This document shows, in pieces, positions 41,937 to 50,510 of a DNA stretch of 64,000 bases. Made by a program: the position numbers and the translations under genes. The notes under the pieces are model-generated. The model worked only from the letters and a program-made list of their open reading frames with translations. It made no database searches and was not told the DNA's origin. The stretch's first letter is position 1; each line of letters starts with the position of its first letter. Source of the DNA: Hyphomicrobiales bacterium (GTDB lineage Bacteria > Pseudomonadota > Alphaproteobacteria > Rhizobiales > Rhizobiaceae); NCBI GenBank assembly GCA_900470195.1, contig UEIJ01000024.1, positions 1 through 64,000 on the forward strand, read 5' to 3'.

Positions 41937-42881
41937 TCATCGTTCGCCGCGGCGATAGGGCTGCATCAGCGCCTGTGGAACACGGGCGCGCCGCGCCATG
42001 ACGATCAGCGCCACAATCGACATGATGTAAGGGATCATGAGAAAAAGCTGGTAAGGCACGGCCTTGCCATAGACGGTTTGCAGGCGCAGCTGGAAGGCGT
42101 CGAACAGCGCGAAGAGCAGTGCGCCCAGAAGTGCACGCGCCGGTTTCCACGACGAGAAGACGACGAGTGCGATACAGACCCAGCCGCGTCCCTGCATCAT
42201 GGTCGGGAAGAAGGAGTTGAAGGCCGAAAGCGTCAGAAACGCTCCGCCGACTGCCATAAGCGCGCTGCCGAACATGATAGTGAAAATACGTACACGGATC
42301 GGATTGATGCCCTGCGCTTCCGCCGCATGGGGATTTTCGCCGGTCATTCGGATGGCAAGGCCAAGCGGCGTACGGAACAGCACGTAACCGAGCAGGAGCG
42401 CCAGCGGAATGGCGATCCAGGTGAGGGCCGTTTGGGTGCCAAACACCTGTCCGATGAAGGGGATGTCCATAAGCCAGGCCGGATTGAGCGGCTGGAAAGG
42501 CGTGATGGACGGTGGTGTTGAGGAAAGCGGCACCAGAAGCCGGAACAGGAAATAGCTGAGACTTGACGCAAACAGCGTGATGCCGAGGCCCACCACATGC
42601 TGCGACAGGCCGAGTGGTACGGTGAGGGCTGCATGAAGCAGGCCGAACAGCGCGCCAGAAGCTGCCGCAACCGCCACGCCGGTCCAAAGGTCCGCCCCAT
42701 TGAATACTGTCAGCCAGCCGATCATTGCGCCGAAGGTCATGATGCCTTCGATGCCGAGATTGAGCACGCCCGCACGTTCGCAATAAAGCGCGCCGAGCGT
42801 GCCGAAGATCAGCGGCGTGGCGATGCGCAGGACCGAAACCCACAGGCCGGCGGAGAGAAGAATATCCATCAGCGCACTCAT
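41937..42881 (-). CDS. BMP-type ABC transporter permease (NupQ/YufQ-like)
   Basis: A 314-residue inner-membrane permease of the branched-chain/ribose type with about eight hydrophobic segments. The conserved block is GVLNLGIEGIMTFGAMIGWLT (about 34-54), and the EAA-like loop is GLAIRMTGENPHAAEAQGI. It pairs with the overlapping upstream permease gene (4-nt overlap). With the ATPase and BMP protein it forms a nucleoside- or base-type importer. Confidence 0.92.
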   Translation of the reverse strand: MSALMDILLSAGLWVSVLRIATPLIFGTLGALYCERAGVLNLGIEGIMTFGAMIGWLTVFNGADLWTGVAVAAASGALFGLLHAALTVPLGLSQHVVGLGITLFASSLSYFLFRLLVPLSSTPPSITPFQPLNPAWLMDIPFIGQVFGTQTALTWIAIPLALLLGYVLFRTPLGLAIRMTGENPHAAEAQGINPIRVRIFTIMFGSALMAVGGAFLTLSAFNSFFPTMMQGRGWVCIALVVFSSWKPARALLGALLFALFDAFQLRLQTVYGKAVPYQLFLMIPYIMSIVALIVMARRARVPQALMQPYRRGER

Positions 42882-43921
42882 CGGGCGATCCTGTATTGTG
42901 TGAAGAACAGAGCGACCAGCATGGTCAGAAGCGACAGCGCAACGGTGACATCGGCGATGAAGCTCGGGATGCCGATGGCGCGGCTCATGCCGTCGGCGCC
43001 CACGAACATGGCGGCAGCAAAAAGTGCCGAGAAGATCGCGCCGATGGGGTTGAGATTGGCGAGCATTGCAACGATGATGCCAGAATAGCCGAAGCCCGGC
43101 GAAAGATCGGTCGTGACATAGCCCTTCACGCCCATGACCTGTATCGCGCCCGCGAGACCCGCCAGCCCGCCGGAAATGCAGGCAACCTTTACCAGCGTCT
43201 TGCCAAGCGGGACGCCGGCAAAACGCGCAGCGCGTGGATTGAGCCCGGCAGCCTTGGTTTCAAGACCGAAGACCGTGCGTTTCTGCACATAGGCAATGAC
43301 GAGCGCCAGCACGATGGCGATAACGATGCCGATGTGAAGCCGCATGCCGGACATGATTTTCGGCAGCACAGCAGCATCCGGCACAGGCTCGGATTGCGGC
43401 CAGCCAAAGGCGAGGGGGTCTTTCATCGGTCCTTCGATCATCATGGACACGATGAGCACGGCGATGAAGTTCAAAAGAAGCGTGGTCACGACTTCATCGA
43501 CGCCGAAGCGCAGGCGAAGCCCAAGCGGAATCAGGAGAAAAATCATGCCAGCAATCGCGCCGACGATGAGCAGCAGCGGAATGAGAATGGGGGCCGGCAG
43601 TTGCAATTGCGTACCGCAGGCGACGACTGCCAGCGCGCCCATGTAGAACTGTCCTTCCGCACCGATATTCCAGAGTTTGGAACGGAAGGCGACGGCGGCG
43701 GCAAGGCCGGTCAGCATCAGCGGCGCGGCGCGGGTAAGCGTTTCGGAGATAGAAAGCTTGTTGCCGAATGCGCCGATGGCGATCTGGCGGAAGGCCTCCA
43801 GCACGGATGCGCCGGCAGCGGCGATCAGCAGTCCGGCCAGAATGAAAGCGGCCAGAACGGCAATCACCGGCGCGGTTGCTACCAGCGCCATGGGGCGTGT
43901 TTCGCGTCGTTCAATACGCAT
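42878..43921 (-). CDS. BMP-type ABC transporter permease (NupP/YufP-like)
   Basis: A 347-residue permease with about nine hydrophobic segments; GAEGQFYMGALAVVACGTQ (about 90) and GLNPRAARFAGVPLGKTLVKV (the ATPase-contact loop) mark the family. Its first base is the last base of the ATPase gene stop, and its end overlaps the next permease by 4 nt, so the three are translationally coupled. It forms the heterodimeric channel with the 41937-42881 product. Confidence 0.92.
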   Translation of the reverse strand: MRIERRETRPMALVATAPVIAVLAAFILAGLLIAAAGASVLEAFRQIAIGAFGNKLSISETLTRAAPLMLTGLAAAVAFRSKLWNIGAEGQFYMGALAVVACGTQLQLPAPILIPLLLIVGAIAGMIFLLIPLGLRLRFGVDEVVTTLLLNFIAVLIVSMMIEGPMKDPLAFGWPQSEPVPDAAVLPKIMSGMRLHIGIVIAIVLALVIAYVQKRTVFGLETKAAGLNPRAARFAGVPLGKTLVKVACISGGLAGLAGAIQVMGVKGYVTTDLSPGFGYSGIIVAMLANLNPIGAIFSALFAAAMFVGADGMSRAIGIPSFIADVTVALSLLTMLVALFFTQYRIAR

Positions 43922-45450
43922 CAGTTCAGCCCCTTCGTGTTATTGGCCTGCCATTCGCCAGCCATCATCAGGCCCAACCGTTGCGCATTGGCTTCCTCCG
44001 CGTCGATGGGCGGGGAAAGACGGCCTTTAACAATCGCTTGAACCCGGTCCGCCAAGCCAATGATTTCATCCAGATCTTCGGAGATAAGCAGTACCGCAGC
44101 TCCCTTGGCGCGCGCTTCCAGAATGCGGGCATGGATGGCCGCCACTGCGCCTTCATCAAGGCCGCGCGTCGGCTGGGCCGCGATCAGGATACGCGGGGCT
44201 GTTTCCAGATTGCGGCCCAGAATGAGCTTCTGCATATTGCCGCCGGAAAGCAGGCGGATGCGGCTGTCAGGCGTACCGCCGCGCACATCGAAATCCTTGA
44301 TGATGCGGTCGGTAAACGCACGCGCCTCACTGCGATTGACAAGCAAGCCGTTTGAAAATTTCGGATCGCGCACACGTTCCAGAACGGCGTTTTCCCAGAG
44401 GGTCAGATCACCGATTGCGCCTTCCGCGTTGCGATCTTCCGGAATGCGGCCGACACCTTCGGCCACAAACTGGCGGGGATCGAATTTCGTCACCGTCTTT
44501 CCGAACATGACAAGTTCGCCGCTTGCCGGTTGGCTGAGGCCGGAAACGAGACGTCCAAGCGCCGCCTGCCCATTGCCCGACACGCCGACGATACCAAGCG
44601 TTTCGCCGGCGCGAACGTGGAAGTTGAGCTCTGAAAGGCGGGTGGCGCCGCCCTCCACAACCGTTACATTTCTCGCTCCCAGCAGGGTTTCGCCCGGCGT
44701 GGAAGCGGCGCGGGAAGGGCGCGAGACGCGGCGGCCGACCATCAGTTCGGCCAGTTCCTCCTTCGAGGTTTCGGAAGCCTTGCGCTCAGCCACGAGCTTG
44801 CCGCCGCGCAGGACGACCACGCGGTCGGCGGCGGACATGACTTCATGCAGCTTGTGAGAAATGAAGATCAGCGACAGGCCCTGCCGCGCCATTTCTTTCA
44901 GCGTCGCGAACAGGTTTTCGGCTTCCTGCGTGGTGAGAACCGCCGTAGGTTCGTCGAGAATGAGGATATCGGCGTCGTTATAGAGCGCCTTCAGAATTTC
45001 CACGCGCTGCTGCTCGCCTACCGAAAGATCGCCAAGCCGCGCATCGGGATCGACCTGCAAGCCGAAGCGCTTCGCGATTGCGGCGATCTTGGTGCGCGCG
45101 GGGCCATGCGCAGATTTGAGCTTCCAGAGGCTTTCGGTGCCAGTGATGATGTTTTCAAGCACGGTAAGATTGGGGGCGAGCGTGAAATGCTGGTGTACCA
45201 TGCCCACTCCCGCATTGATGGCGGCGCGCGGCTTGCCCTGCGGGATTTCCTCGCCCTTGACGAACACACGGCCTTCATCCGGCACATAATGGCCGAACAG
45301 GATGTTCATCAGCGTGGTCTTGCCCGCGCCATTCTCGCCGAGGAACGCGAGAATTTCGCCGCGCCCGAGCTTCAGCGAAATATCGTCATTGGCGGTCAGC
45401 GGACCAAAGCGCTTGGTTATGTTGCGGAGTTCGAGCACGGTGGAAGACAT
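43921..45450 (-). CDS. BMP-type ABC transporter ATP-binding protein (two nucleotide-binding domains)
   Basis: A 509-residue double ATPase, NupO/YufO-like. Domain 1 (about 1-245) is complete: Walker A GENGAGKTT, signature LSVGEQQR, Walker B DILILDEPTAVL. Domain 2 (about 255-509) has a degenerate Walker A (GVSGNGQAALG) and signature LSGGNMQKL, as is usual for sugar- and nucleoside-type importers. A stem-loop and about 100 nt separate it from the binding-protein gene before it. Confidence 0.93.
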   Translation of the reverse strand: MSSTVLELRNITKRFGPLTANDDISLKLGRGEILAFLGENGAGKTTLMNILFGHYVPDEGRVFVKGEEIPQGKPRAAINAGVGMVHQHFTLAPNLTVLENIITGTESLWKLKSAHGPARTKIAAIAKRFGLQVDPDARLGDLSVGEQQRVEILKALYNDADILILDEPTAVLTTQEAENLFATLKEMARQGLSLIFISHKLHEVMSAADRVVVLRGGKLVAERKASETSKEELAELMVGRRVSRPSRAASTPGETLLGARNVTVVEGGATRLSELNFHVRAGETLGIVGVSGNGQAALGRLVSGLSQPASGELVMFGKTVTKFDPRQFVAEGVGRIPEDRNAEGAIGDLTLWENAVLERVRDPKFSNGLLVNRSEARAFTDRIIKDFDVRGGTPDSRIRLLSGGNMQKLILGRNLETAPRILIAAQPTRGLDEGAVAAIHARILEARAKGAAVLLISEDLDEIIGLADRVQAIVKGRLSPPIDAEEANAQRLGLMMAGEWQANNTKGLN

Positions 45451-45507
45451 GAAGCGGGCCTGAAAAGCGGGAGCCGGGTTCGCGGAAATTTATCCGAGCC
45501 AATGGAT

Positions 45508-45542
45508 GCGCCGGTGCTGAAACAGGTGCCAGACACCGGCGC
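45508..45542 (-). other. Stem-loop after the BMP binding-protein gene
   Basis: gcgccggtg (45508-45516) and caccggcgc (45534-45542), a perfect 9-bp stem with a 17-nt loop, 9 nt beyond the binding-protein stop. There is no T-run on the minus strand. It probably sets the ratio of binding protein to the membrane components. Confidence 0.5.
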
Positions 45543-45551
45543 GAAGCGTGA

Positions 45552-46550
45552 TTATTTCGGCTCTTCAGCGTTGAGCTTCAGCGTGAATGCGCCCGATTTG
45601 ATCTCGTTGCGACGCGCTTCCATCTTCGCTTCGGCTTCCGCCGGTGCGACGCCCTTGACATAGATGATGTCGTTGCCGCCTTCCTTCATCATGCTGAAGG
45701 GGGTGTAGTCCTTGCCTGCGGGCTGCCCGGCCTTCACGTCTGCGATTGCAGCATTAAGGATCGGCCCGAAGTTCCAGATTGCGTTGGCAAAAACCGTGTC
45801 GGGATAACGCGGCGTATAGTCGGTCAGCGAGCCGATGGCCTTGATGCCGCGTTCCTTGGCGGCGTCCGCCGTGCCGATGCGCTCGCCAAACAGGATGTCC
45901 GCGCCGGAATCGATGGCCGCAAGCCCGGCCTCGCGCGCCTTCGGCGGGTCGAAGAATGTGCCCATGAAGGATGCGACGAATTTGGCATCGGGACGCGTTT
46001 CGCGCACACCATCCTGAAAAGCGTTGATCAGCATGTTGATTTCCGGGATCGGCACTGCGCCGACGGAGCCGAAGACGCCGGACTTGCTCATCGCGCCCGC
46101 CAGCATGCCGGTGAGGTAGCCCGCTTCAAAGTTCCAGGTGCCGAAGACGCCGAAATTGTCGCCCTGCGGCTTGCCGGAAGAACCCATGACGAAAGCCGTC
46201 TGCGGATAGTCGCCTGCAACCTGACGCGCCTCGCGTTCGACAGCATAGGATTCGCCCACGATCAGCTTGATGCCCTGTTCGGCATACTCGCGCATGGCGC
46301 GGGGATAGTCGCTCGCTGAAACGCCTTCCGAGAAGACATATTCGATCACGCCAGCGTCGTTGGCCTGTTTCAGGGCTTCATGCAGGCGCGAGTTCCAGGC
46401 ATTTTCCACCGGCGAGGCATGGATGCCTGCCACTTTCAGCTTTTCGTCAGCTGCGAAGACGCGTGTTGTAATTGCCGTTGCGCCCAGTGCCGCCGACAGT
46501 GCGAGAATATCGCGGCGGGTGAAGTTCGTTGTCTTGATGATCTTGGTCAT
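45552..46550 (-). CDS. BMP family nucleoside/base-binding protein (Tat signal)
   Basis: A 332-residue periplasmic protein of the basic-membrane-protein (PnrA/NupA) family. The signal has a twin-arginine motif (FTRRDILALSAALGATAITTRVFA, about 8-31), less usual for binding proteins. Core motifs: VAGIHASPVENAWNSRLHEAL and GTFFDPPKAREAGLAAIDSGADILFGE. ATG 46550 with AGGGGT upstream is preferred to the far upstream start at 46661. Relatives bind purine nucleosides; with the adjacent codA-like gene a pyrimidine or other base is a fair guess. Confidence 0.9.
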   Translation of the reverse strand: MTKIIKTTNFTRRDILALSAALGATAITTRVFAADEKLKVAGIHASPVENAWNSRLHEALKQANDAGVIEYVFSEGVSASDYPRAMREYAEQGIKLIVGESYAVEREARQVAGDYPQTAFVMGSSGKPQGDNFGVFGTWNFEAGYLTGMLAGAMSKSGVFGSVGAVPIPEINMLINAFQDGVRETRPDAKFVASFMGTFFDPPKAREAGLAAIDSGADILFGERIGTADAAKERGIKAIGSLTDYTPRYPDTVFANAIWNFGPILNAAIADVKAGQPAGKDYTPFSMMKEGGNDIIYVKGVAPAEAEAKMEARRNEIKSGAFTLKLNAEEPK

Positions 46551-46679
46551 TTGGTTAGGGACCCCTCGTATGTGTTGTCGGCACGCGAGCGCGCGCAGCC
46601 GGTTGCTTCGTTTTGACGTGCGGATTTGATGAGCAACGATTTCCATCATTGCCCAAACCACCTTTAATTCAAGAAGATT

Positions 46680-47975
46680 CTAACGCTGGCCGATTGGCGC
46701 GTAATCAGCCCCGTCAACCGAAGACGGGCGGCCTTCGAGGTTGAGGGCGCTTACACGCTGCGGGGTTTCGGCGATGACCTTGCCGCGCTTCACGACCTTG
46801 AGGCGGTTTGCCTTGAGGCGCAGCGCTTCAATCGGATCGCGTGCCTGCAGCACCACGAAGTCGGCATTGCAGCCCTTTGCAAGCCCGTAGCCATCGAGGC
46901 CGAGCGCCTTGGCGGAATTGACGGTCAGGGCGTCGAAAACCTGCCGCTTGCCTTCGATGGACGTCATCTGCGCGACATGGATCGCCATGTGCCCGACTTC
47001 CAGCATGTCGCCGGAACCCATTGAATACCATGGGTCCATCACGCAGTCGTGGCCGAAGGCTACATTGACGCCCGCCGCCATCAGTTCCGGCACGCGGGTC
47101 ATGCCGCGACGCTTTGGATAGCTATCGGCGCGGCCTTGCAGCGTGATGTTGATGAGCGGGTTCGGAATGGCGTTCATCTGCGCTTCCGCGATAAGCGGAA
47201 TGAGCTTCGAGACGTAATAATTGTCCATGGAATGCATTGAGGTGAGGTGCGAGCCGGAAACACGGCCCTGCAGGCCAAAGCGCATGGTTTGCGCTGCAAG
47301 CGTTTCAACATGGCGCGACAACGGGTCGTCGCTCTCATCGCAATGGATATCGACCGGCAGACCGCGTTCGGCGGCAATGCGGCAAAGTTCTTCCAGCGAG
47401 GCTGCGCCATCGGCCATGGTGCGTTCGAAATGCGGGATGCCGCCCACGACATCGAGGCCCATGTCGAGCGAACGGTTGACGAGATCGACTGCGCCGGGCG
47501 AGCGGTAATAGCCGTCCTGCGGGAAGGCGACCAGTTGCAGGTCGATGTAAGGTTTCACCTTCTCGCGTACCTCGATCATCGCTTCAGCGGTGAAGAGGCG
47601 CGGGTCGCTGACATCGACATGGCTGCGAATGGCGAGCAAGCCCTGCGACACGGCCAGATCGCAATAACGCAGTGCGCGCTCGACCATGGCTTCAACGGTC
47701 AGCATAGGCTTCAATTCACCCCAGAGCGCTATGCCTTCAAGCAGAGTGCCGGAGCGGTTGAGGCGCGGCAGGCCCAGCGACAGGGTGGCATCCATGTGGA
47801 AATGCGGGTCGACAAAAGGCGGGGTTACCAGCCGGTCCGTCGCATCGATTTCCTGAGCCGCCTGATGCTCTCCCGTGGAAGGCACGATATCGGCAATCTT
47901 GCCATCCTTGACCAGAATGTCCTGCTTCTCGCGACCGTCGGGGAGATTGGCGTTTCTCACGATCAAATCGAACAT
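46680..47975 (-). CDS. codA: Cytosine deaminase-like amidohydrolase
   Basis: A 431-residue metal-dependent deaminase closely resembling E. coli CodA along its length: PPFVDPHFHMDAT (metal His pair), RSHVDVSDPRLFTAEAMIEV, DLQLVAFPQDG, VDIHCDESDDPLSRHVETLA, SHLTSMHSMDNYY and NVAFGHDCVMDPWYSMG. The metal His and catalytic Glu (in HCDE) and Asp (in GHDC) are all there. CodA converts cytosine to uracil; related proteins act on isocytosine or creatinine-like rings, so specificity is probable, not certain. It is first in the minus-strand set with the BMP importer (129 nt before the binding-protein gene). Confidence 0.88.
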   Translation of the reverse strand: MFDLIVRNANLPDGREKQDILVKDGKIADIVPSTGEHQAAQEIDATDRLVTPPFVDPHFHMDATLSLGLPRLNRSGTLLEGIALWGELKPMLTVEAMVERALRYCDLAVSQGLLAIRSHVDVSDPRLFTAEAMIEVREKVKPYIDLQLVAFPQDGYYRSPGAVDLVNRSLDMGLDVVGGIPHFERTMADGAASLEELCRIAAERGLPVDIHCDESDDPLSRHVETLAAQTMRFGLQGRVSGSHLTSMHSMDNYYVSKLIPLIAEAQMNAIPNPLINITLQGRADSYPKRRGMTRVPELMAAGVNVAFGHDCVMDPWYSMGSGDMLEVGHMAIHVAQMTSIEGKRQVFDALTVNSAKALGLDGYGLAKGCNADFVVLQARDPIEALRLKANRLKVVKRGKVIAETPQRVSALNLEGRPSSVDGADYAPIGQR

Positions 47976-48079
47976 CGGCGGGACCTTTCATCTGGGTATG
48001 CAAGAACCGAGCCCAAAAAGAGGGGCTCATTTTTCAATTGCCTTATACCCTATAACGGGTGGGCGCAATGCCGGGAAAT

Positions 48080-48116
48080 ACCAAAACTCAATGAGTTTGG
48101 CTCATCGAGTTTTGGT
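48080..48116. promoter_or_regulatory. Near-perfect 16-bp inverted repeat upstream of codA
   Basis: accaaaactcaatgag (48080-48095) and ctcatcgagttttggt (48101-48116) are complementary at 15 of 16 positions with a 5-bp centre. It lies 105 bp before the codA start and 133 bp before the IMPACT gene. A smaller hairpin (gagccc/gggctc, 48009-48028) lies between it and codA. It could be an operator or an RNA structure. Confidence 0.5.
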
Positions 48117-48248
48117 CAAGCCCGTTCGGCGCTTGAGCATTTCCGGGCGTGACGCGTCAGCATCTTAGCGCCCAGCTATAGGTCGGCAGGGGTCGTCATC
48201 CGCAACAGAAAGTGTTAGGGCGCAAAAGATATTGTTTTCGGGATTGCC

Positions 48249-48836
48249 ATGTTCACCATCAGCCGCGTCGAAACCTTCAGCCAGGAAATCAAGAAGAGCC
48301 GGTTTCTGGCCATTGCCTCGCCCGTTGCAAGCGAACAGGCGGCGAAGGATTTCCTGAGCGAGCATTCCGACCCGTCCGCCAATCACAATTGCTGGGCGTG
48401 GCGCATGGGGCAGAATTATCGGTTCAGCGATGACGGCGAGCCCAGCGGCACGGCGGGCAAACCGATCCTGCAAGCCATCGACGGCCAGCAGCTCGACAAT
48501 ATCGCGGTGGTGGTCACGCGCTGGTTCGGCGGTATTCTGCTCGGAAGCGGCGGCTTGATGCGCGCCTATGGCGGCACGGCCGCGAGCTGTCTTCGTCAGG
48601 CCGAAAAGACCGAGGTCATTGCGCTGATCGGCTTTCACTTCGCTTGCGATTTCTCCGATCATGCGCTTTTGAAGGCGCGTCTCACTGCGGTCGAAAATCT
48701 CGCCATTACGGAAGAAAACTTTACCGGAACGGGCGTCGAGCTTGCTGGCGTCATGCCGATTGCAGCCCAGAGTGATCTCTCTCGGCTCGTGACTGACCTG
48801 ACACGCGGAAAATCGGTCATCAAGTTCGACGAATAG
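48249..48836 (+). CDS. IMPACT/YigZ family protein
   Basis: A 195-residue YigZ-type protein with the N-terminal IMPACT domain (KSRFLAIASPVASEQAAKDFLSEH, then FSDDGEPSGTAGKPILQAIDGQQLDNIAVVVTRWFGGILLGSGGLMRAYG) and a C-terminal DUF1949-like domain. The family is linked to translation regulation and possibly RNA binding; the bacterial role is unclear. It is a single gene, divergent from codA and convergent with the diguanylate cyclase gene, whose end lies 11 nt beyond its stop. Confidence 0.92.
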   Translation: MFTISRVETFSQEIKKSRFLAIASPVASEQAAKDFLSEHSDPSANHNCWAWRMGQNYRFSDDGEPSGTAGKPILQAIDGQQLDNIAVVVTRWFGGILLGSGGLMRAYGGTAASCLRQAEKTEVIALIGFHFACDFSDHALLKARLTAVENLAITEENFTGTGVELAGVMPIAAQSDLSRLVTDLTRGKSVIKFDE

Positions 48837-48847
48837 GCTGATCGATC

Positions 48848-50293
48848 CTACAGGTCCGTGATCGTCCGCTGCTGGCGCTTGTTCTCATACATCAGCAGGT
48901 CGGCGCGCTTGGCGACGGTTTCCAGCTTTTCGCCCGGCAGGCTCGTGGCCGTGCCAATGGAAAGATTGAGCTTCAACTGCGAATAATACTGGTTGTTGAT
49001 ATCGACCAGCCGCTGAATGTCCTCGACCATAGCCTCGGCGCCGCGCTCGTCCACATAAGGCAGCACGACCGCGAATTCGTCGCCGCCGATGCGGGCCGCA
49101 TGGCCGGGTTGCTTGACCGCCTCATTCAGCACTTCGCCAAGGCGCCGCAGCAGTCCGTCGCCCGTAGCGTGGCCCCATTGATCATTGGCGGCCTTGAGGC
49201 CGTTGAGATCGATGATGATGATCGAAATCGGCGTGTGGCCCTTGCGCTCCAGCCGGTTGAGTTCATCGACATAAAAGGCGCGGTTGTGCAGCTTCGTCAG
49301 CACATCGTGCTTGCCCAGATATTCCAGATAGGCTTCCGCCTTTTTGCGGGCCGTGATGTCCGTGAGGGCAACCTGCACCAGCGACCAGTCCTTCTCGTGT
49401 CCCGGCAGGACCGAGAATTGCATCAGCACGTGCCGTTCGGTGCCATCGAGCGCATAGTTCACCACTTCGCGGCGCTGGAACAGCGCGCCGTTCCACAAGT
49501 CGATCAACTGCTCGCGGAACGATGTCTCCATCTCATCCTTGAGGATGAGCGGCAGGTTTTGCAGCAGGGTTTTCTTGTCGGGCGCAAGGAAGAGGGTAAG
49601 TGTTTCGGAGTTGATTTCGAGCACGCGGATTTCGCTCATGCACTGGCGCACGAATTCCGGATGCACGTCGGTGAACACGCGAAAATCGACGATCCCGCGC
49701 TGGCGCACATCGTCCATCAACTGCTTGATGCGGCTGAAATCCTCGACCCAGAGCGAAACCGGCGAATGCTCGAAAAGCCCTTGGGCATGCTGCTTGTGAC
49801 GGTCCTGTTCGCGGCGTGCATCCTCGCGGGCCGTCACGTCCTCGATGGAAAGCAGGACACGCTCCCAGGTGTGTTCATAGCCGGGCAGCACGACGCCCTT
49901 CAACTGAATGTCGAGCCGCTTGCCTGCAAGCGAATAGTTGATGGTATCGCTTGAAAAAGCATTGCCGCCATTCCAGAGCTGCACCATTTCTTCGATATGC
50001 GGGTCCAGCATGTCGTCGCGGAACACGCGTTCCAGATTGTTGACCAGATGTTCGACACTTTCCGCGTCGAATAGCGAAAGCGTCTTGCGGTTGACCTTGA
50101 GCACGCGGATATGGCTGGTGCAGATGCGCAGCCGGGTCGTGTCTTCCTGCAGGAAAGCGCGGAGATCGGTAACGCCAAGCGCACGCCATTCATCGAACTG
50201 CTTGCGCAGGCCGCTATAGTCCTCAAGCCACAGGGAGATTGGCGCAAGGTCAAAAATATTGGCGCTGTCGCTCAGGGCAGACTCGATATTCAT
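48848..50293 (-). CDS. PAS-PAS-GGDEF diguanylate cyclase
   Basis: A 481-residue, apparently cytoplasmic signalling protein with two similar PAS-like sensor units (about 12-135 and 148-290; both start with a 'P-SLW-ED-S' pattern) and a C-terminal GGDEF domain (about 315-481). The active-site motif GGDEF (403-407) is intact, so it should make cyclic di-GMP. The RxxD inhibitory site is not at its usual place, so product inhibition may be absent. ATG 50293 is preferred since the residues upstream of it to 50431 look unstructured and unlike the family. No membrane segment was seen. Signal unknown. Confidence 0.88.
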   Translation of the reverse strand: MNIESALSDSANIFDLAPISLWLEDYSGLRKQFDEWRALGVTDLRAFLQEDTTRLRICTSHIRVLKVNRKTLSLFDAESVEHLVNNLERVFRDDMLDPHIEEMVQLWNGGNAFSSDTINYSLAGKRLDIQLKGVVLPGYEHTWERVLLSIEDVTAREDARREQDRHKQHAQGLFEHSPVSLWVEDFSRIKQLMDDVRQRGIVDFRVFTDVHPEFVRQCMSEIRVLEINSETLTLFLAPDKKTLLQNLPLILKDEMETSFREQLIDLWNGALFQRREVVNYALDGTERHVLMQFSVLPGHEKDWSLVQVALTDITARKKAEAYLEYLGKHDVLTKLHNRAFYVDELNRLERKGHTPISIIIIDLNGLKAANDQWGHATGDGLLRRLGEVLNEAVKQPGHAARIGGDEFAVVLPYVDERGAEAMVEDIQRLVDINNQYYSQLKLNLSIGTATSLPGEKLETVAKRADLLMYENKRQQRTITDL

Positions 50294-50462
50294 GGATTTC
50301 CGTTCCAACTTTTTGCCGAAACACGTGTCCAGATGGAAAGCCGTCTCACAATGTTCGGGATGCGTTGTCCGTTCCATCGGGAAATGCCGCGATGGTTTGT
50401 TGGGCCGCCTTATATTATGGTTATCTTGCATAAACTAGGGGCTTCGTGCGCAAAAAAACGGA

Positions 50463-50487
50463 ACGGGCGGCCCGCCGGGCCGCCCGT
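50463..50487 (-). terminator. Terminator of the 58.7-50.5 kb operon
   Basis: An 11-bp perfect GC-rich stem (50463-50473 and 50477-50487) with a 3-nt loop, 23 nt after the M20 stop on the minus strand, followed by TCCGTTTTTTT. Confidence 0.87.
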
Positions 50488-50510
50488 CATAATTCCTCAA
50501 ACTCTATTAT

